Assembly (NCBI RefSeq): GCF_002356555.2
Contig: NZ_AP017372.2
Location: 1 to 64,000, forward strand
Direction of reading: 5' to 3'
Source: Halorhodospira halochloris
GTDB lineage: Bacteria; Pseudomonadota; Gammaproteobacteria; Nitrococcales; Halorhodospiraceae
Length of the DNA stretch: 64,000 nt
A program made the position numbers and the translations under genes. Numbering within the stretch: position 1 is the stretch's first letter; every line of letters begins with the position of its first letter. Shown piece after piece: positions 12,395 to 21,366 of this stretch. The notes under the pieces are model-generated. The model was not told the origin of the DNA and ran no database searches. It saw only the letters and a program-made list of their open reading frames with translations.

Positions 12395-13810
12395 ATGGCA
12401 CGCACTGCAGAAGAAGTACTCAAATTGATGAGCGACGAAGATGTGAAATTCGTCGACCTTCGCTTTACCGATACCCGCGGCAAGGAAATGCACGTCACCA
12501 TCCCTGCCGACCAAGTGGACGAGGAGTTATTCGAAGATGGCACCATGTTCGATGGCTCCTCAATTCAGGGCTGGAAAGGCATTCAGGAATCGGACATGAT
12601 CATGTTGCCGGATCCGGATTCAGCCACGCTCGACCCATTCTATGATGAGCCGACACTAAATCTAGTTTGCGATATCCTCGAACCCAGTACACTGCAAGGC
12701 TACGACCGTGATCCGCGTTCCGTTGCCCGCCGTGCCGAGGCTTATCTGGCTTCGAGCGGAGTTGGGGATAGCGCACTTTTCGGGCCCGAACCGGAGTTCT
12801 TCGTCTTTGACGATGTGCGTTGGGGCGCTGATATGAGTGGCTCATTTTATCAAATTGACTCTGAGGAGGCAGGCTGGAACTCTGAGCGCGTCTATAAGGA
12901 CGGCAATATCGGCCATCGACCGAGCGTTAAGGGTGGGTATTTCCCGGTTCCGCCCGTCGACTCCCTGCACGATATTAGAGCCGCGATGTGTCAAGCAATG
13001 GCCGACATGGGACTTGAGCCTGAGGTGCACCACCACGAAGTTGCCACAGCTGGACAATGTGAGATTGGAGTCGCTGCACGCACTTTGGTAAAAAAGGCAG
13101 ACGAGCTGCAAATCCTTAAGTATTGCGTCCATAACGTTGCCCATGCTTACGGCAAAACGGCTACGTTCATGCCCAAGCCGCTAGTCGGCGACAATGGCAG
13201 CGGTATGCATGTTCATCAGTCGATATCGAAAGGAGGCCGCAACATCTTTAGTGGCGACCAGTATGGTGGGCTCTCAGAAGAAGCGCTTTACTATATCGGT
13301 GGTATCATAAAACACGCCAAGGCTATCAACGCCTTCGCCAACGCCTCGACAAATAGCTATAAGCGCCTTGTCCCCGGGTTCGAAGCACCGGTGCTGCTAG
13401 CCTATTCAGCACGCAACCGTTCGGCATCGGTTAGAGTTCCCTACGTTACTAACCCAAAAGCGCGACGCATTGAGGTTCGCTTTCCCGATCCGACCGGCAA
13501 TCCTTATCTGGCTTTCGCCTCAATGCTCATGGCTGGGCTTGATGGTATTCGCAATAGGCTCCATCCGGGCGAAGCAATGGACAAGGACCTCTACGATTTG
13601 CCGGCAGAGGAGGAGAAACAGATTCCGCGGGTTGCAATCCAGCTTGATGAGGCGCTGGAAGCCCTCGACAACGACCGCGAGTTCCTCAAACAAGGCGGAG
13701 TCTTTTCCGATGATATGATCGACGCCTATATTGAGTTAAAGATGGAAGATGTAACCCGCATGCGGATGACTACCCACCCCGTGGAATTCGATCTCTATTA
13801 CAGCTGTTAA
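12395..13810 (+). CDS. glnA: Glutamine synthetase type I
   Basis: ATP-dependent ligation of ammonia to glutamate, the main entry of ammonium. 471 residues, dodecameric GSI-beta type. Visible are the beta-grasp GKEMHVTIP and [13 protein letters not shown], the metal and substrate sites [10 protein letters not shown] and [16 protein letters not shown], and the ATP site [17 protein letters not shown]-like region. The adenylylation loop [14 protein letters not shown] keeps its tyrosine, so GlnE control is expected. ATG 12395 is preferred; a TTG two codons upstream is also open. It is followed by a hairpin and then ntrBC, which would control it. I found no convincing sigma-54 site in the 117-base upstream gap. 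Confidence 0.97.
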   Translation: MARTAEEVLKLMSDEDVKFVDLRFTDTRGKEMHVTIPADQVDEELFEDGTMFDGSSIQGWKGIQESDMIMLPDPDSATLDPFYDEPTLNLVCDILEPSTLQGYDRDPRSVARRAEAYLASSGVGDSALFGPEPEFFVFDDVRWGADMSGSFYQIDSEEAGWNSERVYKDGNIGHRPSVKGGYFPVPPVDSLHDIRAAMCQAMADMGLEPEVHHHEVATAGQCEIGVAARTLVKKADELQILKYCVHNVAHAYGKTATFMPKPLVGDNGSGMHVHQSISKGGRNIFSGDQYGGLSEEALYYIGGIIKHAKAINAFANASTNSYKRLVPGFEAPVLLAYSARNRSASVRVPYVTNPKARRIEVRFPDPTGNPYLAFASMLMAGLDGIRNRLHPGEAMDKDLYDLPAEEEKQIPRVAIQLDEALEALDNDREFLKQGGVFSDDMIDAYIELKMEDVTRMRMTTHPVEFDLYYSC

Positions 13811-13830
13811 CTTACGCCGCATCGGCATCG

Positions 13831-13874
13831 CAGCAATGGAGGGGAGGCAGCTCCTCCTCCTCCATTGGCTGCTG
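13831..13874 (+). terminator. Hairpin between glnA and ntrB
   Basis: Inverted repeat beginning CAGCAATGGAGGGGAGG and returning as CCTCCTCCTCCATTGGCTG. It starts 20 bases after the glnA stop and is followed by a weak T-containing stretch. It probably terminates or attenuates glnA transcription so that ntrBC is expressed at a lower level. No strong U-tract is present, so partial readthrough is plausible. Confidence 0.6.
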
Positions 13875-13940
13875 TTATTCAGTGATAGTCTGCGGGGCTC
13901 ATGAGTATCGACCTGGCCTATAACTTGCAAATGATCGTAC

Positions 13941-15020
13941 ATGACCCCGAACATCCACCCATCTAGGCTGATACTCGATGAGCTGACAACCGCCATAATG
14001 GTGGTCGATGCAGAGCATCGCATATTATCTCTAAACCACGCCGCTGAAGAGCTATTTCGCGTTAGCGCACGTCAAGTTCATGGTCAAGAATTAGAACAGG
14101 CCATTCGCGCGACAGATATATTCAGCGAATTGATAAATACTGCCTGCACTTCCGGGGGGAGCTATACACAGCGTGAGCGCCGCGTAAACATCAGCGATCA
14201 GCGCATGGTGACAATAGATTGCACGGTTACTCCTCTTGAAGGTGAGCGGGTGCTGATTGAGATCGCAGAGGTTGATCGCCATACCCGCATCACCAAAGAA
14301 CATAACCTGGTTGTACAGAATAGGGCCATTGCTGAGCTACTCCGTGGTCTGGCTCACGAGGTTAAAAACCCTCTAGGTGGTTTGCGGGGAGCAGCTCAGC
14401 TGCTAGAGGCAGAACTAAGTGATAACGAACTTCGCGAGTATACCCAGGTAATAATCAGTGAGGCCGATCGGCTCAAGAATTTAGTTGACACCCTGCTTGG
14501 CCCCAAAAATCCAACCTCACCTGAGATTGTCAATGTCCATGAGGTGCTTGAAAGGGTTCGTGCCCTAGTCGATGCTGAAGGAATTGAGGGTGAAGCAGGG
14601 GTCGTTATGTCTCCAGTACCTATAGTACGTGATTACGATCCGAGTATTCCCCTACTGTATGTTGAGCGGGACCATCTCATCCAGGCCCTACTCAACCTGG
14701 TTCGCAATGCCCGGCAATCAGCGGGTCCCCAGGGCAATATAATCCTGCGAACCCGGACTCAGCGCCAAATGACTATCGCCGACAAGGTCCATAGATTGGT
14801 TGCGCGTATAGATGTAGAGGACGATGGGCCCGGTATACCGGTTGAACAACAAGAGCAGATCTTCTTCCCCATGGTCACCAGCAGGGCAGAGGGAAGCGGT
14901 CTAGGCCTGCCTATCGCGCAGAATCTGGTAAGCCGGATGGGTGGACTTATAGAGTTCACCAGCGAACCGGGGTGCACCGTATTCACTATATGGTTACCGA
15001 TGGAGACTGATCATGAATGA
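13941..15020 (+). CDS. glnL: Nitrogen regulation sensor kinase/phosphatase NtrB
   Basis: Cytoplasmic histidine kinase that phosphorylates NtrC under nitrogen limitation and dephosphorylates it with PII. The N-terminal PAS domain covers about residues 10-110. The dimerisation and phosphoacceptor motif is GLAHEVKNPLGGLRGAAQ with His139. The HATPase boxes are NLVRNARQSAG, VEDDGPGIP and GSGLGLPIAQNLV. There is no membrane segment, as expected for NtrB (359 residues). It follows glnA and overlaps ntrC by eight bases, so the two are translationally coupled. Confidence 0.95.
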   Translation: MTPNIHPSRLILDELTTAIMVVDAEHRILSLNHAAEELFRVSARQVHGQELEQAIRATDIFSELINTACTSGGSYTQRERRVNISDQRMVTIDCTVTPLEGERVLIEIAEVDRHTRITKEHNLVVQNRAIAELLRGLAHEVKNPLGGLRGAAQLLEAELSDNELREYTQVIISEADRLKNLVDTLLGPKNPTSPEIVNVHEVLERVRALVDAEGIEGEAGVVMSPVPIVRDYDPSIPLLYVERDHLIQALLNLVRNARQSAGPQGNIILRTRTQRQMTIADKVHRLVARIDVEDDGPGIPVEQQEQIFFPMVTSRAEGSGLGLPIAQNLVSRMGGLIEFTSEPGCTVFTIWLPMETDHE

Positions 15021-16518
15021 TGATCTAGGCAGTGTTTGGGTCATCGATGATGACCGGTCCATACGCTGGGTATTGGAAAAAGCCCTACAGCGCGCAGGTT
15101 ATCGAGTTAGGTGCTTTGACAACGCCGACCATGCCCTGGAAGGCCTGCAACATGAACTGCCGGCAGCACTGATAACTGATATCCGCATGCCGGGAACCGA
15201 TGGACATGAATTGCTAGCGCGGACTCGTGCCCAGTGTCCCGAGTTACCGGTTATAGTAATCACCGCCTACTCTGACCTTGATGCCGCGGTTAGCTCTTAT
15301 GAGGGCGGCGCCTTCGAGTATTTACCCAAGCCATTTGATGTTGGTGAAGCAGTTGATCTGATCCACCGCGCCGTAGCTAGCCGTCAACCCAGTCAGCACC
15401 GAGCTGAGCAGCCAGAAGCCACAACCGAGATACTCGGTGAGGCTACGGCGATGCAGGAGGTCTTTCGGGCCATTGGTCGGTTGTCGCGCTCCAGTGTGAC
15501 TGTACTGATAAACGGTGAATCGGGCACTGGCAAGGAGCTGGTTGCTAGGGCACTGCACCGACACAGCCCACGCTCTAGCGGTCCATTTGTAGCCCTAAAC
15601 ATGGCTGCCATACCGCACGATCTGATGGAATCCGAACTGTTTGGCCACGAGAAGGGCGCTTTTACCGGTGCACAGCAAACCCGTCGAGGTCGTTTTGAAC
15701 AAGCTGATGGTGGCACGTTATTCCTAGACGAGATCGGAGATATGCCAGCCGATCTGCAGACTCGGCTGCTACGAGTGCTGGCTGATGGACAGTTTTATCG
15801 GGTCGGCTCGCATACGGCTATGCAGGTAGATGTGCGCATAATAGCTGCGACCCATCAAGATATGGATAAACGTGTCGCTGCCGGATTGTTCCGGGAAGAT
15901 CTATACCATCGGCTCAACGTTATCCGTATCCAACTCCCTGCCTTGCGCCAACGCCGTGAAGATATCCCGCTGTTAGCCAAACACTTCTTAGCAACTGCAG
16001 CCCAAGAGCTAAATGTTGAGCCGAAGGTGCTCAATCCAGTTGTTGAGAAAATGCTTATGGAGCTGGATTGGCCAGGTAACGTCAGGCAGCTTGAGAATAC
16101 TTGCCGGTGGTTGACAGTTATGGCGAGCGGTCAGGAAGTAGTCCCTGAAGATCTTCCTGCGCAACTGCGCGACTCCGGCCGCAATAGTTGCCAACATGCC
16201 GAACAAGAATCGTCTCAGCAACTAGATGCTGCCAACCACGCCAGTCATAAATCTGAGCCAGATGACTATGCAGGCAATGACGAACTCACCACCAATAGCG
16301 ATGACTGGACGCGACCACTAGCCTTATGGGCTGAAAAAACCCTAGCGAACGGCAATCACCATATACTCGATGACGCCTTACCTAAATTGGAAAGGACTCT
16401 AATCAACGCGGCATTAGCCTATACTCAAGGCCATCGCCAAGAGGCGGCCCGACTACTAGGTTGGGGACGCAACACTTTGACGCGCAAGATAAAAGAGCTA
16501 AACATAGGAGAAAATTAG
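15013..16518 (+). CDS. glnG: Nitrogen regulation response regulator NtrC
   Basis: Sigma-54-dependent activator of nitrogen genes. The receiver domain has phosphoacceptor Asp56 (ITDIRMP), acidic pocket DDD at 12-14 and Lys in LPKPFD. The AAA+ domain has Walker A GESGTGKE (168-175), the sigma-54 contact loop GAFTGA (215-220) and LDEIGDMP. The C-terminal Fis-type helix-turn-helix is RQEAARLLGWGRNTLTRKIKEL. At 501 residues it is slightly longer than E. coli NtrC because of an acidic, Ser/Asn-rich linker (about residues 390-430) before the DNA-binding domain. Its partner is the overlapping ntrB upstream. Confidence 0.96.
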   Translation: MNDDLGSVWVIDDDRSIRWVLEKALQRAGYRVRCFDNADHALEGLQHELPAALITDIRMPGTDGHELLARTRAQCPELPVIVITAYSDLDAAVSSYEGGAFEYLPKPFDVGEAVDLIHRAVASRQPSQHRAEQPEATTEILGEATAMQEVFRAIGRLSRSSVTVLINGESGTGKELVARALHRHSPRSSGPFVALNMAAIPHDLMESELFGHEKGAFTGAQQTRRGRFEQADGGTLFLDEIGDMPADLQTRLLRVLADGQFYRVGSHTAMQVDVRIIAATHQDMDKRVAAGLFREDLYHRLNVIRIQLPALRQRREDIPLLAKHFLATAAQELNVEPKVLNPVVEKMLMELDWPGNVRQLENTCRWLTVMASGQEVVPEDLPAQLRDSGRNSCQHAEQESSQQLDAANHASHKSEPDDYAGNDELTTNSDDWTRPLALWAEKTLANGNHHILDDALPKLERTLINAALAYTQGHRQEAARLLGWGRNTLTRKIKELNIGEN

Positions 16519-16524
16519 ATACCC

Positions 16525-17517
16525 TTATACCTCAGCCTTAGGCGTCCTCTCCATAAGTTCAGTTACTGCACGTGCAGGGTCTATGGCCCCACTAACCAGA
16601 CGATAAACACATGAACAGATGGGCATTTCTATAGCATAGCGCGCTGCTAAGGAGTAGAGTTCAGCGGCAGTGCGTGCCCCCTCAACAGTACTACCTACTA
16701 CCTCAAGGGCTTCATCAATAGCCGCTCCTCGGCCGAGCGCCAGCCCGAAACGACGATTGCGGGACTGATCATCGGTACAGGTCAACAACAAATCACCGAG
16801 ACCGGCAAGGCCGATTAGGGTGCGCGGATCAGCACCTAAGGCCGCGCCTAGCCGAGTGATTTCAGCCATTCCGCGGGTCACCAAGGCAGCCCGGGCGTTA
16901 GCTCCGAGGCCCATACCATCACTGACTCCAGTTGCTACGGCTAAGACATTCTTAACCGCACCGCCGAGCTCGACGCCGACCATATCGGGGTTGGTGTATA
17001 GGCGAAAACGCTCGCAGTGAAACGCATCAACCATCTGCGCAGCAAAATCATCACTGCTCGCTGCTACGGTCATGGCAGCTGGTAGACCTTGCCCTACCTC
17101 AGCAGCAAATGTTGGACCGGAGAGCACAGCGATTTGGGGCTCGGGGGTTATCTCCTGTTCAACGATGCCGTGCAAAAACCCGCCCGAATCGGCATCTAGC
17201 CCCTTCGTAGCCCATGCTACACGCTGCGGCCTGAAAGGTGCTAGCCGGCGTATAGTAGCGCGAAAGGCTACACTGGGGGTAGCAACAAGGATCCAGTCGC
17301 TGCCCGTAATGGCAGCAGCGAAATCAGCGGTTGGCTCAATGGTGTCAGGCAGAGGACATCCAGGCAGGTGACGCCGATTCTCACGATCGATGACCATCGC
17401 TTGGACATGATCGGCATCGCGCGCCCAGAGCCTGACCTCGTGTTGATTGTCTCCTAAGACCTTCGCTAGAGCACTGCCCCACGCTCCAGCGCCGAGTACA
17501 GCTATTCTATCTACCAA
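16525..17517 (-). CDS. gpsA: Glycerol-3-phosphate dehydrogenase [NAD(P)+]
   Basis: Reduces dihydroxyacetone phosphate to sn-glycerol-3-phosphate for phospholipid synthesis. The Rossmann motif GAGAWGSALAKVL stands at the N-terminus. The family signature VLSGPTFAAEVGQGLPAAMTVA, the catalytic lysine region ELGGAVKNVLAVATGVSDGMGLG and GLAGLGDLLLTC follow. 330 residues. It begins eight bases after secB, the standard secB-gpsA arrangement, and is convergent with ntrC. Confidence 0.96.
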   Translation of the reverse strand: MVDRIAVLGAGAWGSALAKVLGDNQHEVRLWARDADHVQAMVIDRENRRHLPGCPLPDTIEPTADFAAAITGSDWILVATPSVAFRATIRRLAPFRPQRVAWATKGLDADSGGFLHGIVEQEITPEPQIAVLSGPTFAAEVGQGLPAAMTVAASSDDFAAQMVDAFHCERFRLYTNPDMVGVELGGAVKNVLAVATGVSDGMGLGANARAALVTRGMAEITRLGAALGADPRTLIGLAGLGDLLLTCTDDQSRNRRFGLALGRGAAIDEALEVVGSTVEGARTAAELYSLAARYAIEMPICSCVYRLVSGAIDPARAVTELMERTPKAEV

Positions 17518-17525
17518 GGTAGCCC

Positions 17526-18020
17526 CTACTGTTGGGTGGCTTGCTGACGTTGTTGTTGGTAAAGCGCTTCGAAATTTACCGGAGCCAGTAACAGTTGAGG
17601 GAAACCGCCTTTAACTACAAGATCATTTATTGCCTCACGGGCAAAAGGAAAAAGTTGCCCCGGGCAGAACGCGCCCAGAACGCGATCAAGTTCCTGGTTC
17701 GTAAACCCCTCCAGGCGAAATACTCCACCCTGCTTAACCTCACATAGATAGGCCGTTTGCTCATTGTTCTTAGCTGTAACGGTGACAGTTAGGAGGACAT
17801 CGTAGGTATTCTCATCTAAGTTTTTGGCTCTAGAACCGAGTTCTACATCGACCTGCGGCTTCCACTCAGACCGAAAGGCCTCAGGTGTGTTGGGAGCCTC
17901 AAAAGAGACATCGCTTAGATAGACTTTAGCTATCTGAAATCTTTGTTGCTGGGCATCCTGGCCACCTGCTGCTGTTGCGGAGGAATCCTTGCCGTTACCG
18001 TTAGTATTATCTTCAGCCAT
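17526..18020 (-). CDS. secB: Protein-export chaperone SecB
   Basis: Tetrameric cytoplasmic chaperone that keeps precursor proteins unfolded and delivers them to SecA. The 164-residue sequence has the family core: FQIAKVYLSDVSFEAPNTPEAF, FRLEGFTNQELDRVLGAFCPGQLFPFAREAINDLV and GGFPQLLLAPVNFEALYQQQ. The N-terminal 25 residues are low-complexity (Asn, Gly, Ala, Gln). The ATG at 18020 fits an operon with the rhodanese-like gene upstream and gpsA downstream. grxC, often found between these genes, is missing here. Confidence 0.96.
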   Translation of the reverse strand: MAEDNTNGNGKDSSATAAGGQDAQQQRFQIAKVYLSDVSFEAPNTPEAFRSEWKPQVDVELGSRAKNLDENTYDVLLTVTVTAKNNEQTAYLCEVKQGGVFRLEGFTNQELDRVLGAFCPGQLFPFAREAINDLVVKGGFPQLLLAPVNFEALYQQQRQQATQQ

Positions 18021-18062
18021 TTTTGATAATCCCTGACGAGTCTTGAGAGTTTGAAATGATGC

Positions 18063-18506
18063 TTAGCCCTTGGATTTGACATCTTCAAGTGGATACCCGG
18101 CATTAACCCAGGCGTTGAGACCGCGTTTAAGGCGATAAATTTTAGTGAACCCCTTCTTGCGAAGCTTCCTGCCCATTTTTGCGGCCTCTTTGCCGCTCTC
18201 GTCATATACAATAAGGGGTGAGTCTTCGGCGACCTGCTTGCGGAGTCTGGTCAGCAATTGCTCAATCTCCGCCTCGGGCATGTGAAAGGCCTGGGGCAAG
18301 TGTCCTTTATCGTATTCGCGGCGGGCACGTATATCGATAAACTGAGCCGATTCGCGGTTATAAAGGCGAGTGGCTTGTTCGGCGTCGATAGGTTTAACGC
18401 CACTGTACCAGTGGAACAGCTCGCCACCTATCCAGTAGATGAGGATAAGTAGGAAGGCGAAGGTCATACCCCAATTGGTCAGTGCGAAATCGATAAACTC
18501 TTCCAT
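18063..18506 (-). CDS. Membrane-anchored rhodanese-like protein (YibN type), active-site Cys absent
   Basis: 147 residues: an N-terminal membrane segment (about residues 12-30, FAFLLILIYWIGGELFHW) and a rhodanese-fold domain with FIDIRARREYDKGHLPQAFHMP and GLNAWVNAGYPLE. The loop that normally carries the catalytic cysteine reads LIVYDESGKEAAKMG, so no cysteine is present and classical sulfurtransferase activity is not expected. Position directly upstream of secB-gpsA matches YibN in many Gammaproteobacteria. Its role is not established by the sequence; anchoring or scaffolding at the membrane is a possibility. Confidence 0.8.
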   Translation of the reverse strand: MEEFIDFALTNWGMTFAFLLILIYWIGGELFHWYSGVKPIDAEQATRLYNRESAQFIDIRARREYDKGHLPQAFHMPEAEIEQLLTRLRKQVAEDSPLIVYDESGKEAAKMGRKLRKKGFTKIYRLKRGLNAWVNAGYPLEDVKSKG

Positions 18507-18666
18507 AGGTTAGCGGTGCCTCATCCTCAACAAAGTATCTGTGTATAGCTCAATTCTAACATTGAAAGGTTACGGGCTGGCTCAGCTACTTGAACATAGG
18601 GCATGATACCAGCAGGTTTGCCTTGCTGCAGGCTCGATTGCAGCTACGACTATTAAGTAGGAGCAA

Positions 18667-19833
18667 ATGCCGCGCAGAATGTGGACAAAAGCATACTCTT
18701 GCACGATACGCCCAATACCTCTGATGGCATTTCTGCTCGCATTAGCAGCGCCCGGCCATGGCGCTGAGTACGATAGCGAGCGTGAGCATCTTGAGCAATT
18801 GCGGCAACAGCTCGAGGAGGTCGAACAGCAATTAGCTGAGGACCGGGCAGAGCGTGATGAAGTTGATGAACAGTTGCAGCGTCTTGACCGCAAGGTCAAT
18901 CAGAGTGTTGAGCGCCTCCAGCAGTTACGTCGCCAACGTGCATCGCTGCGAGAGAGTATAGAAGAGCTTGAACAAGATTATCGGCAAGAGCAAGAAAGGC
19001 TCAGCGAGCAGCGCCAGGCACTACGTGAACAGATAGTAGCCGCATATGCAGCTGGCGAAGATGCGCAGTTGAAAATGCTACTAAATGAGACTGATCCAGG
19101 AACCGCGCAACGCCTGCTGGCCTACTATGACTACTTCCACGAGGCTCGTACCGAGCGCATCGAAGATCTGCTCGAGCAGATAAGCAGCCTTATCGATATG
19201 CGCCGTGAACTAAACGCGGAAAGAAGTGAGCTGCTAGCTCTCGAAGAGAGCGTAACTGATGAGCGTGATAATCTGCGCGAGAAGCGCGCTCAGCGCGATC
19301 GCTATCGCCAGGAACTTGAGCAAAGGATTGCCGAACGGGGACGCTCAGCTCAACAACTTGAGGCCGACGTAGCTGAACAGGAGTCGCTGCTTGAAGAGCT
19401 ACGCCAACGTTTGGAAGACATTCCCGAAGATTTAGACATAGACAATTTAGCTGAGGCTCGAGGCAGTCTCCCGTGGCCAGTGGAGGGTGATGTCGAGGCC
19501 GAATTCGGCGAATCGCGTGGCGGTGGATTGGAGCGCACCGGAATTATAATTAGCGCTTCTCGCGAGTCTGAGGTAGTTGCCGTCGGTCCGGGCCGGGTTG
19601 TTTTCAGTGATTGGTTGCGTGGTCTCGGATTGCTAGTCATTATTGACCATGGCGAAGGATTTATGACTCTTTATGGCCATAATGAAGCTCTCTACGTTGA
19701 ATTAGGCGATTGGATCAATGCAGGTGATCGCATCGCGACTGTAGGCAGCAGCGGAGCTCGGCAAGCCCCTGGCCTCTATTTCGAGATACGCCGTGGGGAT
19801 GAGCCGCAGAATCCGATAACATGGTTACGCTAG
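18667..19833 (+). CDS. envC: Murein hydrolase activator EnvC
   Basis: Periplasmic activator of the division amidases. An N-terminal signal sequence (about residues 15-35, ending GHGAEYDS) precedes an extended acidic coiled coil (about residues 36-255, Glu/Gln/Arg-rich). A C-terminal LytM/M23 domain follows (PVEGDVEAEFGE, then HGEGFMTLYGHNEAL and FEIRRGDEPQNPITWLR). The metal-site residues appear incomplete, as expected for an EnvC-type activator rather than an active peptidase. The start is supported by TAGGAG four to five bases upstream. It forms an envC-ctpA-yibQ run. Confidence 0.92.
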   Translation: MPRRMWTKAYSCTIRPIPLMAFLLALAAPGHGAEYDSEREHLEQLRQQLEEVEQQLAEDRAERDEVDEQLQRLDRKVNQSVERLQQLRRQRASLRESIEELEQDYRQEQERLSEQRQALREQIVAAYAAGEDAQLKMLLNETDPGTAQRLLAYYDYFHEARTERIEDLLEQISSLIDMRRELNAERSELLALEESVTDERDNLREKRAQRDRYRQELEQRIAERGRSAQQLEADVAEQESLLEELRQRLEDIPEDLDIDNLAEARGSLPWPVEGDVEAEFGESRGGGLERTGIIISASRESEVVAVGPGRVVFSDWLRGLGLLVIIDHGEGFMTLYGHNEALYVELGDWINAGDRIATVGSSGARQAPGLYFEIRRGDEPQNPITWLR

Positions 19834-19878
19834 TGGGTCATTAGCAGATTGAATAGTTCATAACCCTAAGGAGCTACA

Positions 19879-21249
19879 ATGCATAAGCTGCGTTCCAGCT
19901 GGCTCGCCCTAATCATCGCGACTGCTTTTTTAAGCGGCTGCTTCAGCTTAAACGGCTTGGGAACAGCTCAGGCAGAAGATAATTCACAGGAGCTTTTCGA
20001 GACATCTGAGAAGCTCCCCATGGCTGAGCTGGAGCTGCTTACTGAGGTATACGGGCGTATCAAGCGGGATTATGTCGATGAAATAGAAGATGAAAAACTC
20101 TTCAAGGCGGCTATCCGTGGAATGCTAAATGAGCTAGATGCCCATACCAGTTATCTAGACGATGAGGAATTGGAAAAACTGCGCGAAGGCACGCGCGGTG
20201 AATTCGGTGGCATAGGGCTGGAACTGAGCAGCGATAATGGATTTGTTCAAGTTGTCGCCCCGATCGACGAGACGCCGGCTAGCAAAGCTGGGCTCAAAAC
20301 AGGGGATATTATAACTAGGGTTAACGGCGAATCGGTCCGCGGTATTGGGATAAACCGTATAGTCAATAAACTCCGGGGTGAGCCGGGGACGAAGGTGAGT
20401 CTGACGATCGTCCGCGAAGGTGCTGCCGAACCGCTCTCATTTGAGCTAGAGAGAGACATAATCAAGATCCAGAGCGTGCGCTCCAAGACGCTTACTCCAG
20501 GTTACGCCTACGTACGCATAAGTCAGTTCCAGGAAAGAACTGCTGCAGATCTGCACAAGGCATTGGATGATTTAATCGAAGAAAATGAGGACAAAGGCCT
20601 CAAGGGGATGATCCTGGATCTGCGTAATAACCCCGGTGGGGTTCTTAATGCGGCGATATCTGTCAGTGATGCATTCTTAGAAGGTGGCCAGATAGTTTAC
20701 ACTGAAGGCAGGGCTAAGGATTCGCGTGTCGATTTTGATGCTAGCGATCAAGACCGCATCGATGGGACACCATTGGTAGTTCTGATTAATCGAGGTTCTG
20801 CCTCAGGCTCAGAGATAGTCGCAGGTTCATTACAGGATCGCGATAGGGCGATCATCATGGGACAAACAAGCTTCGGTAAAGGATCTGTGCAAAGTGTAGT
20901 GCCCCTTCTAGGTGGGCCAGCAATGAAGCTTACTACCGCCCGCTACTACACCCCCACAGGTCAATCGATCGATAAAAAAGGTGTTGTGCCTGATATCGAG
21001 GTCGAAGACCTGCGCCTGGCCGAGGCAAAACAAGCGGAGCGTAGCAAAGAGGCAGAGCTTGAAGGGCTTATGCCTGAAGCAGAGACAGACGATCGATCAG
21101 CCGAAGAAGATAAGCTGCGCGATCTTGCGCGTGACGATTATGTCCTGTACGAGGCGCTCAACCTTCTACGCGGTTTAAATATCGTAACTAAAAACTCCCA
21201 AAAGCTCCCCCCGGGCCACTCAACTACCCCGGTGGGGAGGACCCCGTGA
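19879..21249 (+). CDS. ctpA: Carboxyl-terminal processing protease (S41), lipoprotein
   Basis: Periplasmic serine protease of the Prc/CtpA family. The signal peptide ends with a lipobox-like LSGC near residue 21. A PDZ domain occupies about residues 95-175 (GGIGLELSSDNGFVQVVAPIDETPASKAGLKTGD). The catalytic Ser/Lys region is RGSASGSEIVAGSLQDRDRAIIMGQTSFGKGSVQ. AAGGAG lies five bases before the ATG. The last 17 or so codons, including the stop at 21247-21249, lie inside a hairpin repeat (21198-21336). The native C-terminus has therefore been replaced by repeat-encoded residues (LPPGHSTTPVGRTP). Confidence 0.94.
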   Translation: MHKLRSSWLALIIATAFLSGCFSLNGLGTAQAEDNSQELFETSEKLPMAELELLTEVYGRIKRDYVDEIEDEKLFKAAIRGMLNELDAHTSYLDDEELEKLREGTRGEFGGIGLELSSDNGFVQVVAPIDETPASKAGLKTGDIITRVNGESVRGIGINRIVNKLRGEPGTKVSLTIVREGAAEPLSFELERDIIKIQSVRSKTLTPGYAYVRISQFQERTAADLHKALDDLIEENEDKGLKGMILDLRNNPGGVLNAAISVSDAFLEGGQIVYTEGRAKDSRVDFDASDQDRIDGTPLVVLINRGSASGSEIVAGSLQDRDRAIIMGQTSFGKGSVQSVVPLLGGPAMKLTTARYYTPTGQSIDKKGVVPDIEVEDLRLAEAKQAERSKEAELEGLMPEAETDDRSAEEDKLRDLARDDYVLYEALNLLRGLNIVTKNSQKLPPGHSTTPVGRTP

Positions 21250-21336
21250 ATCCATCCCTGGAGGCTTCATGGCGCCATCCCCTGGCGCCAAGACCTCCAC
21301 ACCGGGGTAGTTGAGTGGCCCGGGGGGAGCTTTTGG
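21198..21336. repeat. Dispersed hairpin element, copy A
   Basis: Inverted repeat of 43-base arms (21198-21240 and 21294-21336) that match at 42 of 43 positions. The arms begin CCAAAAGCTCCCCCCGGG and flank a core of about 53 bases containing ATCCCTGGAGGCTTCATG and CCTGGCGCCAAGACC. The same core occurs at 39.2, 45.05 (degenerate) and, inverted, 45.9 kb. The outer 25-30 bases of the arms differ completely between copies. It overlaps the 3' end of ctpA and could terminate transcription in both directions. Confidence 0.9.
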
Positions 21337-21366
21337 ATGGTTCCAACTGGACAATAATCGCTCATT

